DNA of 64,000 nucleotides from Micromonospora sp. LH3U1 (GTDB taxonomy: Bacteria > Actinomycetota > Actinomycetes > Mycobacteriales > Micromonosporaceae). Location: positions 1,736,001 through 1,800,000 of the forward strand of contig NZ_CP116936.1 of NCBI RefSeq assembly GCF_028475105.1. Reading direction: 5' to 3'. The stretch's first letter is position 1. Each line of letters opens with the position of its first letter. Below, in pieces: positions 1 through 8,732 of this stretch. The translations under genes were made by a program, and so were the position numbers. A model generated the notes under the pieces. That model saw nothing but the letters and a program-made list of their open reading frames with translations, was not told where the DNA came from and ran no database searches.

Positions 1-1290
1 GTGTGGGACGAGGAGGCCGATCTGCCATTCGCGGGCGTTGAGGCCGCGCAGCGTCTCCGCGACCGTCTCCTCGGTGAGCTTCTCCGGCGGGGTCCAGGCC
101 AGCCGGCGGACCGAATCCGGGGTGATCAGGTTTTCCGGCGGCAGGTTGTGCTCACCGGCGATGCGGACCACCACCTCCCGGCAGCGGGCCAGCCGACCGG
201 CCGCCACCGGGTCGCGTTCGGCCCAGCGGTGCGGCGGGGGCGGCCCCTCCACAGCCGGCGTGACCGGCAGCGAGTCCTCCGGCAACTGCCGGGCGTCGTC
301 GAGAGCGGCGAGCCAGGTGCGGGCCAACCGACGGACCGACCGACCGCCGAAACCGGGCAGGGTCAGCAGGGTCTTCTCGTCCTTCGGGTCCAACTCGGCC
401 GCAGCGATGATCGCCGAGTCGGGCAACACCCGACCGGGCGCGGCGTCCCGCCGGGACGCGATCTGGTCCCGGGCGTACCACATTGAGCGGACTCGGGCCT
501 GCGCCCGCGCTCCCCGCAGCCGGTGGATGCCGGAGGTGCGCCGCCAGGGCTCCGCGCGGACCCGGGGCGGGCGTGCCCCGGTGCGGACCAGCGCGGCGAA
601 CTCCTCCGCGGCCCACTCCGACTTGCCCTGTCGGGCCAGCTCGGCGTCGAGTGCGTCGCGCAGGTCGGTGAGCAGCTCCACGTCGAGAGCGGCGTACGTC
701 AGCCATGACTCGGGCAGCGGTCGGCTCGACCAGTCGGCCGCCGAGTGGTGCTTCTCCAGCGTGAACCCGAGCAACTGCTCGGTCAGCGCCGCCAGCCCGA
801 CCCGCTCGAATCCCGCCAGCCGAGCGGCGAGTTCGGTGTCGAACAACCGGCGTGGGCGCAACCCCACCTCGGCCAGGCAGGGCAGATCCTGGCTGGCCGC
901 GTGGAGCACCCACTCGGCCTCGCCGATCGCCGCGTCCAACGCGCTGAGGTCCGGCAGGGGCAGTGGGTCGATCAGCGCTGTACCCGCGCCGGCCCGGCGT
1001 AGCTGCACCAGGTACGCGCGTTGGCTGTAGCGGTATCCGGAGGCCCGCTCGGCGTCCAGGGCGACAGGGCCGGTGCCCGCGGCGAAGCGGGCCACGACCT
1101 CGGCAAGCTCGGCTGGCGCGGCCACCGGATCAGGGGTGCCGTCACGCGGGGCGATCAGCGGAACGGGCCCACCGTTGGCCGGGTCGGCCCCCTCCCCCGC
1201 CGGCTGCGGCTGGGCCGACTGCGGGTGCTGGGGTGCGTTTCCCGGAAGTTCCTCGGCGGGCCGACGGCGCAGGGGTGGTTCGTCGGTCAC
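1..1290 (-). CDS. rnd: Ribonuclease D (HRDC-domain 3'-5' exonuclease), 3' end outside window
   Basis: This gene encodes a DEDD-family 3'-5' exoribonuclease that trims structured RNA ends. Translated from the GTG at 1290, it has a disordered Pro/Gln-rich N-terminus (about 40 residues). The exonuclease domain follows, with VALDAERASGYRY (the DxE metal site), HAASQDLPCL and the late motif LTYAALDVELL. An HRDC-like helical domain comes next, with LPDSAIIAAAEL and LTLPGFGGRSVRRLA. About 430 codons lie in the window, close to the usual full length of actinobacterial homologues, so the stop is probably just beyond base 1. The neighbouring DUF3000 gene lies upstream on the same strand, and hemE is divergent, which is a common actinobacterial arrangement. 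The product call is firm; only the very C-terminus is unseen. Confidence 0.9.
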   Translation of the reverse strand, partial: MTDEPPLRRRPAEELPGNAPQHPQSAQPQPAGEGADPANGGPVPLIAPRDGTPDPVAAPAELAEVVARFAAGTGPVALDAERASGYRYSQRAYLVQLRRAGAGTALIDPLPLPDLSALDAAIGEAEWVLHAASQDLPCLAEVGLRPRRLFDTELAARLAGFERVGLAALTEQLLGFTLEKHHSAADWSSRPLPESWLTYAALDVELLTDLRDALDAELARQGKSEWAAEEFAALVRTGARPPRVRAEPWRRTSGIHRLRGARAQARVRSMWYARDQIASRRDAAPGRVLPDSAIIAAAELDPKDEKTLLTLPGFGGRSVRRLARTWLAALDDARQLPEDSLPVTPAVEGPPPPHRWAERDPVAAGRLARCREVVVRIAGEHNLPPENLITPDSVRRLAWTPPEKLTEETVAETLRGLNAREWQIGLLVPH

Positions 1291-1434
1291 CTGACAACCC
1301 TAGTGCGCGCGGTGATCCGGCGGGTGCAGCCGGTCCGGCGTGTGTCGGTCAAGTGTCCGCAAGGTGTCCTTCGGGAATGCCGAACAAAGCCCGAAAGTGC
1401 GAGTTCGGCCGGTCTGCCAAACCGCTCACTCCGG

Positions 1435-1507
1435 TCGATCATGGAGTTGTGGTGCCCCGCAAATGCCGCGCCGAGGAATATCTCGCCCACCACCACTCCA
1501 TGATCGA
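1435..1507. repeat. Long GATC-containing intergenic hairpin (copy A)
   Basis: The left arm 1435-1454 (TCGATCATGGAGTTGTGGTG) pairs with 1488-1507 at 19 of 20 positions around a 33-base loop. It lies 40 bases beyond the DUF3000 stop and before the RNase D start, so it could end or process the DUF3000 transcript. The outer GATC-plus-purine-rich arm resembles the hairpins at 5506, 52953 and 59056, suggesting a dispersed family. Confidence 0.75.
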
Positions 1508-1527
1508 CGCCAACAGAGGGGTGGGGC

Positions 1528-1545
1528 GGGGGGGGGGGGGGGGGG
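1528..1545. repeat. 18-base G homopolymer next to the DUF3000 stop codon
   Basis: An uninterrupted run of 18 G residues directly abuts the TCA at 1546-1548, which is the DUF3000 stop on the minus strand. The gene's 3' UTR therefore starts with C18. Such tracts slip in replication and are hard to sequence, so the length should be treated as uncertain. Confidence 0.9.
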
Positions 1546-2118
1546 TCAGGCTGCGCCTGCGGGGCGGCGGTCGGACAGGGCCGTGACCCCGGGTGGCGGC
1601 AGGCCGGCCGTGGAGGCGAGCAGTGTGCACCAGCCGAGCAGGTGTGGGGTCAGGTCATCGTCGACCGGCGTCCACGAGGCGCGGATCTCGATGTCGCCGA
1701 CGGTCGGTGGGCCGGCAAGGTCGCCGAACCGGGTCGACATGGTCTGCGTCACCGTCCCGCCAATCGCCCGGTGGCCGGCGTCCTGGGCGTCCAACGCGTC
1801 GGTCAGCCACGTCCAGCCCACACCGGGCAGCAACGGGTCGGCGGCCAGGTCGACCTCCAACTCGGCGGTCACGTAGGTGACCAACCGCAGGGTGCCCTGC
1901 CACGCCTCGTGGCCGACCGGGTTGTGCAGCAGGATCAGCCGCCCGCTCGCCACCTCGTCGCCGTCGCGCAGCACGGTCGCGGAGAGCGCGAACGCGTATG
2001 GGGCCAGCCGCTGGGGAGCGCCGACCTCCTCCAGGGTGATCTCCGGCCGGGGCGCCGCCGACTGCAGGCCGGCGACCGCGCGGGCGAACGTCTCCGGGAG
2101 CGCGATCGGGGGGGCCAT
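1546..2118 (-). CDS. DUF3000 domain protein
   Basis: This 190-residue cytoplasmic protein covers the whole DUF3000 family, which is restricted to actinobacteria and has no assigned biochemical role. Recognisable features are the [15 protein letters not shown] opening and the central [21 protein letters not shown]. Next come [10 protein letters not shown] and the [11 protein letters not shown] strand, followed by the [16 protein letters not shown] segment near the end. No signal peptide or membrane segment is visible. It sits between RNase D (same strand) and divergent hemE, the position in which the family is usually found in actinobacteria. The ATG at 2118 leaves about 150 bases for divergent promoters. 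The family assignment is confident; the function is unknown. Confidence 0.85.
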   Translation of the reverse strand: MAPPIALPETFARAVAGLQSAAPRPEITLEEVGAPQRLAPYAFALSATVLRDGDEVASGRLILLHNPVGHEAWQGTLRLVTYVTAELEVDLAADPLLPGVGWTWLTDALDAQDAGHRAIGGTVTQTMSTRFGDLAGPPTVGDIEIRASWTPVDDDLTPHLLGWCTLLASTAGLPPPGVTALSDRRPAGAA

Positions 2119-2223
2119 GTCGGCAGCCTATGCCGACGCCTGGCCACCGCTTCGGCGGCGCGCCGACGCTCACCGAGGGGGCCCCTGCTCCGACGCGGGC
2201 GTAAGGAACGGTGCCCTTCCTCT

Positions 2224-2245
2224 CACCCCCACCCGGATGGGGGTG
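2224..2245 (+). promoter_or_regulatory. Hairpin in the hemE leader
   Basis: CACCCCCA at 2224-2231 is perfectly complementary to TGGGGGTG at 2238-2245, with a 6-base loop, 23 bases before the hemE ATG. A second weaker inverted repeat (AGGAACGG / CCCTTCCT, 2204-2221) lies just upstream. Either could affect translation initiation or termination, but there is no direct evidence of regulation. Confidence 0.35.
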
Positions 2246-2268
2246 GTGGGCGTGGCACGATTGCGGCG

Positions 2269-3366
2269 ATGACCACGGACACCACGGGCACTGTCGCCCG
2301 AGACGGAGAACCCCGCCCCGGCGGACCAGCCGACTCGCCCTTCATCAGGGCCTGCCGACGCCGGCCCAGCCCGCACACCCCGGTCTGGTTCATGCGCCAG
2401 GCCGGCCGCTCCCTGCCGGAGTACCGGGAGATCCGAGCGAGCGTGCCGATGCTGGAGTCCTGCCGTCGCCCGGATCTGGTCACCGAGATCACCCTCCAGC
2501 CGGTCCGCCGCCACAAGGTGGACGCGGCGATCCTGTTCAGCGACATCGTGGTGCCGGTCGCCGCTGCCGGGGTCGACCTGGACATCGTGCCGGGCACCGG
2601 CCCGGTGGTCGCCGAGCCGATCCGCACCGCCGCCGACGTGGAGCGGATCCGCCCGATCACTCGCGACGACGTCTCGTACGTGGACGAGGCCGTCCGGCAG
2701 TTGGTGGTCGAGCTGGGCGACACCCCACTGATCGGTTTCGCCGGTGCGCCGTTCACCCTGGCCAGCTACCTGGTCGAGGGCGGGCCGTCGCGCACCCACG
2801 CGAAGACCAAGGCGCTGATGTACGGCGATGAGGAGCTGTGGCACGCGCTCTGCGGCCGGCTGGCCGACGTGACGCTGGCCTTCCTGCGGGTGCAGATCGA
2901 TGCCGGCGTGTCCGCCGTTCAGCTGTTCGACTCGTGGGCCGGCGCGCTCTCCGAGGCCGACTACCGCCGTTTCGTGCTGCCGCACTCGACCGCCGTGCTG
3001 AGCGGGCTGGTAGACGCCGGGGTGCCACGGATCCACTTCGGGGTGGGCACCGCCGAGCTGCTCGGCGCGATGGGCGAGGCCGGCGCGGACGTGGTCGGCG
3101 TCGACTGGCGTACCCCGCTGGACGTGGCCACCGGCCGGATCGGCCCGGACAAGGCGGTGCAGGGCAACCTGGACCCGTGCGTGCTGCTCGCGCCGTGGCC
3201 GGTGGTGGAGGCCGAGGTGCGCCGCATTCTGGAGCAGGGCAAGGCCGCCCCGGGGCACGTGTTCAACCTCGGCCACGGTGTGCTGCCGGAGACCGACCCG
3301 GAGATGCTGACCCGCGTGGTCGCGCTGGTGCACGAGCTTTCCAGCCGCCGGGCCGACCAGGGCTGA
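2269..3366 (+). CDS. hemE: Uroporphyrinogen decarboxylase
   Basis: This cytosolic enzyme removes the four acetate carboxyl groups of uroporphyrinogen III to give coproporphyrinogen III. The 365-residue product starts at the ATG at 2269 and carries the signature [16 protein letters not shown] (about residues 39-54), which contains the substrate-binding arginines. Also present are [11 protein letters not shown] with the catalytic Asp, [28 protein letters not shown] and the C-terminal FNLGHGVLP. It lacks only unusual features: length and motifs match the family. It is followed 6 bases later by the porphyrinogen oxidase gene and then hemQ, forming a three-gene heme operon. The longer upstream reading frame is rejected because homology begins after 2269. 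Confidence 0.95.
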   Translation: MTTDTTGTVARDGEPRPGGPADSPFIRACRRRPSPHTPVWFMRQAGRSLPEYREIRASVPMLESCRRPDLVTEITLQPVRRHKVDAAILFSDIVVPVAAAGVDLDIVPGTGPVVAEPIRTAADVERIRPITRDDVSYVDEAVRQLVVELGDTPLIGFAGAPFTLASYLVEGGPSRTHAKTKALMYGDEELWHALCGRLADVTLAFLRVQIDAGVSAVQLFDSWAGALSEADYRRFVLPHSTAVLSGLVDAGVPRIHFGVGTAELLGAMGEAGADVVGVDWRTPLDVATGRIGPDKAVQGNLDPCVLLAPWPVVEAEVRRILEQGKAAPGHVFNLGHGVLPETDPEMLTRVVALVHELSSRRADQG

Positions 3367-3372
3367 ACGGCG

Positions 3373-4782
3373 ATGCGGCAGCCCTGGCGGGTGGCGGTGG
3401 TCGGCGGCGGGATCGCCGGGCTGGCCGCCGCGGTCCGCTTGCGCGACCGCGCACCGGCCGGCACCGAGATCACGGTGTACGAGCAGTCCGGTGCGCTGGG
3501 CGGCAAGCTGCGCACCGGGGAGTTGGCTGGCCAACCGGTCGAGTTCGGTGCCGAGTCGTTCCTGATGCGCGACCCGACGGGCGCCGAGAGCGCGGCGGTG
3601 GCGTTGGCCCGCCGGCTGGGGCTGGCCGATCGGATCGTGCACCCCACGGTGGGGCAGGCCGCGCTGGTCATCGACGGAGGGCTGCGCCCCATCCCGGGCG
3701 GCACCCTGGTGGGCGTACCCGGTGATCTGGAACGGGTCACCACGGTCGCCCGCCCGGTCGCGGACGCCGACACCGACGGCGGTCGGCCGCTGGTCGGGCC
3801 CGACGCGGACGTCTCGGTGGGTGCGCTGGTCCGGTCCCGCTTCGGTGACGAGGTGGTCGAGCGGCTGGTCGACCCCATGTTGGGCGGCGTGTACGCGGGC
3901 CGCGCCGACGATCTTTCGCTGGTCACGACGATGCCGGCGCTGGCCCGTGCGGCCCGGGTGGAGCACACCCTGACCGGCGCGGTCCGGGCCGCGCAGGCCG
4001 CCGCGCCGCGTGCGCCCGGCGCTCCGGTCTTCGGCACCCTGGTCGGTGGGCTCAGCACCCTGGTCGAGGCGGCGGTGACGGCCAGCGGCGCGACGGTACG
4101 GCGGGACGCCGCCGTCCGCGAGTTGACCCCGACCGACACGGGTTGGCGGCTCACCGTCGGCCCGACCCGTGACCCCGAGCAGGTCGACGTGGACGCCGTG
4201 GTGCTGGCGGTGCCAGCCCGACCGGCGGCCCGGCTGCTCGCTGGTCCGGCACCGGTTGCCGCAGCGGGTGTCGGCGAGTTGGACTACGCGAGCGTCGCGT
4301 TGGTGACCCTGGCGGTGCCGCAGCCGCGACTGCCCGAGCTGTCCGGGTTCCTGGTGCCCAGCACCGAAGGGTTGCTGATCAAGGCCGCGACCTTCTTCAC
4401 CACCAAGTGGGGGCACCTGCGCCGACCGGACGGGTTGGCGTTGGTGCGTGCCTCGGTCGGCCGGTACGGCGAGGAGGCGCATCTCCAGCGCCCCGACGCC
4501 GACCTGGCGGCCACCGTGCATCGAGAGCTCTCGGCGGTGCTCGGCACCCCGCTGCCGGCCCCCGTCGACGGGCACGTGCAGCGATGGGGCGGTGCGCTGC
4601 CCCAGTACGCCCCGGGGCACGCCGACCGGGTCGCCGCCGCGCGGACGGCGTTGCGGGCTGCGCACCCCACCCTGGTCCTCGCCGGCGCCGGCTACGACGG
4701 CGTCGGTATACCGGTCTGCGTCCGCTCCGGCGAGACGGCGGCCGAAGAGATCATCACAGCACTGGGAGGATCGGCGAGATGA
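3373..4782 (+). CDS. cgoX: Coproporphyrinogen/protoporphyrinogen III oxidase (HemY/CgoX type)
   Basis: This FAD-dependent oxidase oxidises coproporphyrinogen III to coproporphyrin III in the coproporphyrin-dependent heme pathway used by Actinobacteria. The family is often annotated hemG or hemY. The N-terminal Rossmann motif is clear ([17 protein letters not shown], residues 6-22), followed by [12 protein letters not shown] and EFGAESF. The C-terminal FAD-binding end contains [27 protein letters not shown]. Its length of 469 residues is typical. The stop overlaps the hemQ start (ATGA), indicating translational coupling. The coproporphyrin rather than protoporphyrin substrate is inferred from the HemQ partner, not from residues in this protein. 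No ferrochelatase gene lies in the window. Confidence 0.92.
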   Translation: MRQPWRVAVVGGGIAGLAAAVRLRDRAPAGTEITVYEQSGALGGKLRTGELAGQPVEFGAESFLMRDPTGAESAAVALARRLGLADRIVHPTVGQAALVIDGGLRPIPGGTLVGVPGDLERVTTVARPVADADTDGGRPLVGPDADVSVGALVRSRFGDEVVERLVDPMLGGVYAGRADDLSLVTTMPALARAARVEHTLTGAVRAAQAAAPRAPGAPVFGTLVGGLSTLVEAAVTASGATVRRDAAVRELTPTDTGWRLTVGPTRDPEQVDVDAVVLAVPARPAARLLAGPAPVAAAGVGELDYASVALVTLAVPQPRLPELSGFLVPSTEGLLIKAATFFTTKWGHLRRPDGLALVRASVGRYGEEAHLQRPDADLAATVHRELSAVLGTPLPAPVDGHVQRWGGALPQYAPGHADRVAAARTALRAAHPTLVLAGAGYDGVGIPVCVRSGETAAEEIITALGGSAR

Positions 4783-5480
4783 CCGAGCAGACCAACGCAG
4801 CCCGTTTGCGGGAGCTGAACGACAGCATCCGCTACACGATGTGGTCGGTGTTCCGGGCCAGCGCCCCGCTGCCGTCGCTGCGGGACAACGTCACCGGTGA
4901 GGTCGTGTCCCTCTTCGAGGAGCTGGCCGGCAAGGACGTGGTGGTCCGGGGCGTGTACGACGTCTCCGGTCTGCGCGCCGACGCGGATGTGATGATCTGG
5001 TGGCACTCCGCGTCCAGCGACGCGTTGCAGGACGCGTACCTGCGGTTCCGTCGGACCACGTTGGGTCGGGCGCTGACCCCGGTCTGGTCGCAGATGGCAC
5101 TGCACCGGCCGGCGGAGTTCAACAAGAGCCACATCCCGGCGTTCCTGGCCGGCGAGGAGGCCCGCCCCTACATCTGCGTCTACCCGTTCATCCGCTCCTA
5201 CGAGTGGTACCTGCTGCCCGACGCCGAGCGCCGCGAGATGCTGGCCGAGCACGGGAAGTTGGCCCGCGGCTACCCGGACGTACGGGCCAACACGGTCGCC
5301 TCGTTCGCGCTGGGCGACTACGAGTGGATGCTCGCCTTCGAGGCCGACGAACTGCACCGGATCGTCGACCTGATGCGTGACCTGCGCGCCTCCGGCGCCC
5401 GCCGGCACGTCCGCGAAGAGGTCCCCTTCTACACAGGCCGCCGCCGCTCCGTATCCGAAATCGTCAACTGCCTGATCTGA
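4779..5480 (+). CDS. hemQ: Coproheme decarboxylase HemQ (ChdC)
   Basis: HemQ/ChdC catalyses the peroxide-dependent double decarboxylation of coproheme to heme b, the last step of the coproporphyrin-dependent pathway. The 233-residue protein has the chlorite-dismutase-like fold signatures: RYTMWSVFR near the N-terminus, DVMIWWHS, and [13 protein letters not shown] around 135-147. The latter includes the Tyr aligned with the catalytic one of the family. [11 protein letters not shown] follows, with the likely proximal heme ligand His158. It overlaps the preceding oxidase by four bases and ends the heme operon. Downstream lie a GATC-type hairpin and a strong bidirectional terminator. The assignment is firm. 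Confidence 0.95.
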   Translation: MTEQTNAARLRELNDSIRYTMWSVFRASAPLPSLRDNVTGEVVSLFEELAGKDVVVRGVYDVSGLRADADVMIWWHSASSDALQDAYLRFRRTTLGRALTPVWSQMALHRPAEFNKSHIPAFLAGEEARPYICVYPFIRSYEWYLLPDAERREMLAEHGKLARGYPDVRANTVASFALGDYEWMLAFEADELHRIVDLMRDLRASGARRHVREEVPFYTGRRRSVSEIVNCLI

Positions 5481-5505
5481 CCCCCCGCGCGCACCGCGCC
5501 TCCCG

Positions 5506-5582
5506 CCCGCGATCTTGCACTTCCGGTCGCTGGATTGCGGCTTATGCCCTGTTCGCCGGGGCAGAAAGTGCAAGATCGCGGG
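5506..5582. repeat. Long GATC-containing intergenic hairpin (copy B)
   Basis: The 17-base arms CCCGCGATCTTGCACTT (5506-5522) and its exact complement at 5566-5582 enclose a 43-base loop in the gap between the convergent hemQ and LPMO genes. It shares the GATC outer motif and the arm register with the hairpins at 1435, 52953 and 59056. It probably belongs to a dispersed intergenic palindrome family. Confidence 0.75.
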
Positions 5583-5614
5583 GGCGGCGCGCGGACCCAC
5601 CACTGGATTTCCCT

Positions 5615-5656
5615 CCGTCCGGTGCCGCACCCCCGCCCGGGTGCGGCACCGGACGG
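5615..5656. terminator. Bidirectional hairpin terminator between hemQ and the LPMO gene
   Basis: Perfect 18-base arms (5615-5632 and 5639-5656) with a 6-base loop lie 4 bases beyond the LPMO stop and about 135 bases beyond hemQ. There is no U-tract, as is common in high-GC actinobacteria. The symmetric placement between convergent genes suggests that it stops transcription from both sides. Confidence 0.8.
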
Positions 5657-5659
5657 GGA

Positions 5660-6757
5660 TCAACTGGTCGTCGTGCAGGAGACCAGGGGAACCGGGTTGC
5701 TGCCGTTCCACGATCCGAGGAAACCGAACGTGGTGCTCGCTCCGGCGGCGAGGGTGCCGTTGTGGCTGACGTTGCGCGCCGTGACCAGCGTGCCGTTGGT
5801 GCTGACGGTGGTGTTCCACGACGAGGTGACCTGTTGGCCGTTGCCGTAGTTCCAGCTCACCGACCAGCCCCGGGTGGGTGAACCGCCAGCGGTCACCTTC
5901 ACCTCGGCCTGGAAGCCGCCGGTCCACTGGCCGGTGACCTGGTACGTCGCCGTGCAGGCCCCGGCCGGCGGCGGGGTGGTCGGCGGCGGGGTGGTCGGCG
6001 GGGGCGTGGTGGGTGGGGGAGTCGTGGGTGGCGGGGTGGTCGGCGGCGGCGTGGTCGTCCCGCCGAAGGTGACGTCGCTGCACAGGTAGTACGACTGGTC
6101 CAGGTGGCTGGCCTGCCAGACGGTGTAGACGATGTGCCGCCCCGTGCGTCCCGAGGCGCTGACCGGGATCTGGATGGAGACGCCACCGGTGTCCGGGTTC
6201 CACTGCGAGGCCGGCGTGTTGCCGATCTGGCCGGCCAACTCCAGGTCGTCCCAGCCGAGCGGTTCGGTGAGCGCGTTGAAGCCCTGCTTGGTCACGTACA
6301 CCCGGATGTAGTCGGCGCCGTGGCTGGCCTGGTCGAAGAAGCGGAGCCGGAAGTTGTTCGACACCGAGGTGGTCTTCCAGGCGCCGATGGTGTCCAGCGC
6401 GTTGTAGCGAGGGCTCTGGGTGCGCCCGCCGCTGCACAGCTGGCCGTTGGGGACGGCGCTCTGGTGGTTGCCGCCCACACCTTCGCGGAACAGGCCGTTC
6501 CAGTTCCACATGGCGGCCGGGTCGGCTTGCCAGGCCTGCCAGCACATCGGGTCCTCGGTGGCCATCCGGGGATTCTGGAAGTCGCTGCCCCAGCGTTGCC
6601 AGCAGCTGTAGTTGCGCGAGGCCGGGTCGACGACCGACCCGTGCGCGGAGGCGGGCTGAACCAGCATGGTGGTCAGCGCGGTCGTCAACAGGAGCGTGAT
6701 GGCCGCCGCGATGGCGAACAACCAGAGCACGCGTGGAGATCGAGCGAGAGTGGACAT
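5660..6757 (-). CDS. Secreted AA10 lytic polysaccharide monooxygenase with C-terminal CBM2
   Basis: This is a copper enzyme that oxidatively cleaves crystalline polysaccharide. The Sec signal peptide (about 1-38) ends in PASA, leaving His39 as the new N-terminus. His39 and His146 (in FDQASHGADY) form the predicted copper histidine brace. The AA10 domain spans about 39-230 with several Cys residues. A repetitive Thr/Pro linker (TTPPP repeats, about 233-265) follows, and then a CBM2 domain starting GACTATYQVTGQWTGGF with conserved tryptophans. CBM2 and the catalytic-domain sequence point to cellulose rather than chitin. It is convergent with hemQ. Functionally it may supply cello-oligosaccharides to the cebEFG importer elsewhere in the window. 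No CebR box was found upstream. Confidence 0.9.
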   Translation of the reverse strand: MSTLARSPRVLWLFAIAAAITLLLTTALTTMLVQPASAHGSVVDPASRNYSCWQRWGSDFQNPRMATEDPMCWQAWQADPAAMWNWNGLFREGVGGNHQSAVPNGQLCSGGRTQSPRYNALDTIGAWKTTSVSNNFRLRFFDQASHGADYIRVYVTKQGFNALTEPLGWDDLELAGQIGNTPASQWNPDTGGVSIQIPVSASGRTGRHIVYTVWQASHLDQSYYLCSDVTFGGTTTPPPTTPPPTTPPPTTPPPTTPPPTTPPPAGACTATYQVTGQWTGGFQAEVKVTAGGSPTRGWSVSWNYGNGQQVTSSWNTTVSTNGTLVTARNVSHNGTLAAGASTTFGFLGSWNGSNPVPLVSCTTTS

Positions 6758-6875
6758 GGAGCCCCCGGGGGGATGAGGTCGGACGACGACGCCCGGACTG
6801 CCGGGAGATGCCCGCTCCCGTGCCTACTCGCTGGCTCCCGCGATGGCTCTGCCCGGCACGATGCCAGACGAATCG

Positions 6876-7331
6876 TCAGACGTCAATGGCTTCGCGCCGC
6901 ATCGGGGTGTGCGGGATGCCGTCCTCGACGTAGTCCGGGCCGCTGACCGCGAAGCCGTGCCGGGTGTAGAACGGGACCAGGTGCGACTGGGCCTCCAGCA
7001 CGCAGGGCCGGTTGCCCACCACCTCCAGCGCCGCGGTCATCAGCCGACCGGCGTGCCCGCCGCCCCGCGCCGCCGGTGCCACCACCACCCGACCGATCCG
7101 GGCGGTGCCGTCCTGGTCGGCCAGGATCCGCAGGTACGCCAGCGGCGCGCCGCCGTCGGTCAGCCAGAGATGCCTGGTGCCCGGCTCCACGTCCCGCCCG
7201 TCGAGTTCCGGGTACGGGCAGTGCTGCTCCACCACGAACACGTCGATGCGCAGCTTGAGCAGGTCGTGAAAGGTGCGGGCGTTCAGGTCGGCGAAGGAGG
7301 CTGTCCGGATTTCGGTGGTCTGCTGGGGCAC
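6876..7331 (-). CDS. ElaA-like GNAT N-acetyltransferase
   Basis: This protein of about 151 residues is read from the GTG at 7331 and resembles the ElaA branch of GNAT acetyltransferases. The N-terminal LNARTFHDLLKLRIDVFVVEQHCPYPELDGRD block is typical of that branch. The acetyl-CoA site is the segment IGRVVVAPAARGGGHAGRLM, and the C-terminal FYTRHGFAVSGPDYVEDGIPHTPM completes the fold. The acceptor substrate is unknown. A reading frame extending further upstream lacks family similarity and overlaps the neighbouring Cys-rich gene, so the shorter start is chosen. It lies 19 bases downstream of that gene on the same strand and is probably cotranscribed with it. Confidence 0.82.
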   Translation of the reverse strand: MPQQTTEIRTASFADLNARTFHDLLKLRIDVFVVEQHCPYPELDGRDVEPGTRHLWLTDGGAPLAYLRILADQDGTARIGRVVVAPAARGGGHAGRLMTAALEVVGNRPCVLEAQSHLVPFYTRHGFAVSGPDYVEDGIPHTPMRREAIDV

Positions 7332-7350
7332 CCGCCGATGGTAGGCGCGG

Positions 7351-7611
7351 TCAGGCCGGGCGTGCGCCGACGGCATCGCGGATCTCGGCGCCCACCGTGC
7401 CCTCGACGGCGCGGGCGCAGTGGCCGCAGCAGAAGAAGCGGCCGTTGACCTCGACGCCATGCCCGACGATCTTGACTTGGCAGTGCTCGCAGATCGGTGC
7501 CATTCGGTGGATCGCGCACTCGAACGAGTCGAAGGTGTGCACGTCACCGCTGACGGTGTGCACCTCGAACGCCATCCAGTAGTCGTTGCCGCAGACCTCG
7601 CACGCTGCCAC
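7351..7611 (-). CDS. Small cysteine-rich zinc-binding (metallothionein-like) protein
   Basis: This 86-residue cytoplasmic protein starts with a GTG at 7611. It contains eight cysteines arranged as CEVC (4-7), C32, CEHC (41-44) and CCGHC (61-65), with His residues nearby (FECAIHRMAPICEHC). This pattern predicts at least one zinc-ribbon or treble-clef-like site and resembles proteins often labelled prokaryotic metallothionein or uncharacterised zinc-binding protein in actinobacteria. The first 40 residues have the recurring MAACEVCGNDYWMAFEV signature of this conserved family. It precedes the GNAT gene on the same strand. The function is unknown; metal storage, metal sensing or a structural zinc role are all possible. 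Confidence 0.7.
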   Translation of the reverse strand: MAACEVCGNDYWMAFEVHTVSGDVHTFDSFECAIHRMAPICEHCQVKIVGHGVEVNGRFFCCGHCARAVEGTVGAEIRDAVGARPA

Positions 7612-7923
7612 GGAAAACCCCCAATATCAGGACAAGTGCCTACAGAATCTCTCAGTTCGCCATGGCAACGGGGGGAAACGTCGATGCCCAGGAGTCTGAG
7701 CGGCGTGTCGGCGTCGGCGTGTTGTCCGTAGCGCTGGGTGACACCAGCGGCGTCTGGTTGGACGACGAATCAGCCGACCAGGTCGACGACCGCGGCAGTC
7801 CGCTCCGACTCTGACGAGAAAACTCGCCACCATCGATGGATTTATCGATAGAAGTCTTTACTGTTAACAATGTTTAAATTACCTTGAGGGGCACCCACCG
7901 GACCTGGAGAAGGAGCTGCCCCG
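7612..7923. promoter_or_regulatory. 312-bp intergenic region with AT-rich promoter patch before the chitin-type LPMO
   Basis: No gene is supported here. The last 90 bases are strikingly AT-rich for this genome. They contain ATCGAT repeated at 7832-7837 and 7844-7849 (6-base spacer) and the palindrome TGTTAACA at 7862-7869, followed by TTTAAAT. A good ribosome site (GGAGAAGGAG) lies near 7907-7916. The AT-rich patch probably contains the promoter and a regulator site for the LPMO gene. The regulator is not identifiable, and the patch does not match the DasR or CebR consensus. Confidence 0.5.
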
Positions 7924-8670
7924 ATGCGTCGAAGAATGACCGTCCCGCTGGTGGCGGCGGGTGCTGTCGCCGCCACCCTCACCGTCGCCGCCCCCGCGCA
8001 GGCGCACGGCTACGTCTCCGCCCCGCCCAGCCGGCAGGCGCTCTGCGCGCAGGGCCGGGTGCCCGACTGTGGGCAGATCAAGTACGAGCCGCAGAGCGTC
8101 GAGGGGCCCAAGGGCCTGCGCAGCTGCAACGCCGGAATCGCCCAGTTCGCCGTCCTCAACGACGACGGCCGGGGCTGGCCGGCCACCTCGGTGGGCAGCT
8201 CGCTGACCTTCACCTGGGTGAACACCGCACGGCACGCCACCAGCAACTGGGAGTACTGGATCGGCAACACCCGGGTCGGCGTGGTCAACGGCAACGGCCA
8301 GCAGCCGGGCGCCACGGTCTCGCACAACGTCAACCTCGGCGGCTTCTCCGGCCGGCAGAAGATCCTCGCGGTGTGGAACATCTCCGACACGGCGAATGCC
8401 TTCTACTCCTGCATCGACGTGCAGATCGGCGGGGGAGGCGGGCCGACGCCAACCCCCACCCCCACCCCGACCGCCTCACCCACTCCACGGCCCACGCCGA
8501 CCCCCACGCCCACCACTCCCGCCCCGGGCGGTAGTTGGACCGCGGGCCGGGCGTACCAGGTCGGCGAGCAGGTCACCTACGGCGGGCAGACGTACCGCTG
8601 CCGGCAGGCGCACACCGCGATCGCCGGGTGGGAGCCGCCGAACGTACCGGCGCTCTGGCTTCAGGTCTGA
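7924..8670 (+). CDS. Secreted AA10 LPMO with C-terminal CBM5/12-like chitin-binding domain
   Basis: This is a second copper-dependent polysaccharide monooxygenase, 248 residues long. The signal peptide ends at PAQA (27), exposing His28 of HGYVSAPPSR. His104 in TARHATSNWEYW completes the histidine brace. The compact catalytic domain (28-174) resembles the small chitin-active group, with no CBM2. A Thr/Pro linker (about 178-200) leads to a domain of about 48 residues, WTAGRAYQVGEQVTYGGQTYRC and onwards, typical of CBM5/12 with its aromatic binding residues. It is transcribed from the AT-rich promoter region upstream and ends in a strong hairpin. Chitin as substrate is inferred from the binding module. 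Confidence 0.9.
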   Translation: MRRRMTVPLVAAGAVAATLTVAAPAQAHGYVSAPPSRQALCAQGRVPDCGQIKYEPQSVEGPKGLRSCNAGIAQFAVLNDDGRGWPATSVGSSLTFTWVNTARHATSNWEYWIGNTRVGVVNGNGQQPGATVSHNVNLGGFSGRQKILAVWNISDTANAFYSCIDVQIGGGGGPTPTPTPTPTASPTPRPTPTPTPTTPAPGGSWTAGRAYQVGEQVTYGGQTYRCRQAHTAIAGWEPPNVPALWLQV

Positions 8671-8673
8671 CCG

Positions 8674-8702
8674 CACGGGTGCGGCCCCTGGCCGCACCCG
8701 TG
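8674..8702 (+). terminator. Hairpin terminator after the chitin-type LPMO
   Basis: Perfect 13-base arms (CACGGGTGCGGCC and its complement) with a 3-base loop start 3 bases after the stop codon. The stem is very stable and lacks a U-tract, which is usual for actinobacterial terminators. Confidence 0.85.
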
Positions 8703-8732
8703 TCGCCATCCTCGCGGAACGGAGCACCCGGC

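Noticed and set aside
2170..4665. 831-codon open frame on the minus strand opposite hemE and cgoX
   Set aside because: Antisense shadow of two clear heme genes, with biased Arg/Gly/His composition and no domain.
5966..6062. Short tandem repeats that could suggest a CRISPR or satellite
   Set aside because: They encode the Thr/Pro linker of the CBM2-type LPMO; units are multiples of 3 and there are no unique spacers.
6758..6875. GGGAG-N7-CTCCC near the LPMO start as a CebR box
   Set aside because: The half-sites are separated by 7 bases, unlike the contiguous 14-bp CebR operator, so no CebR link is claimed.
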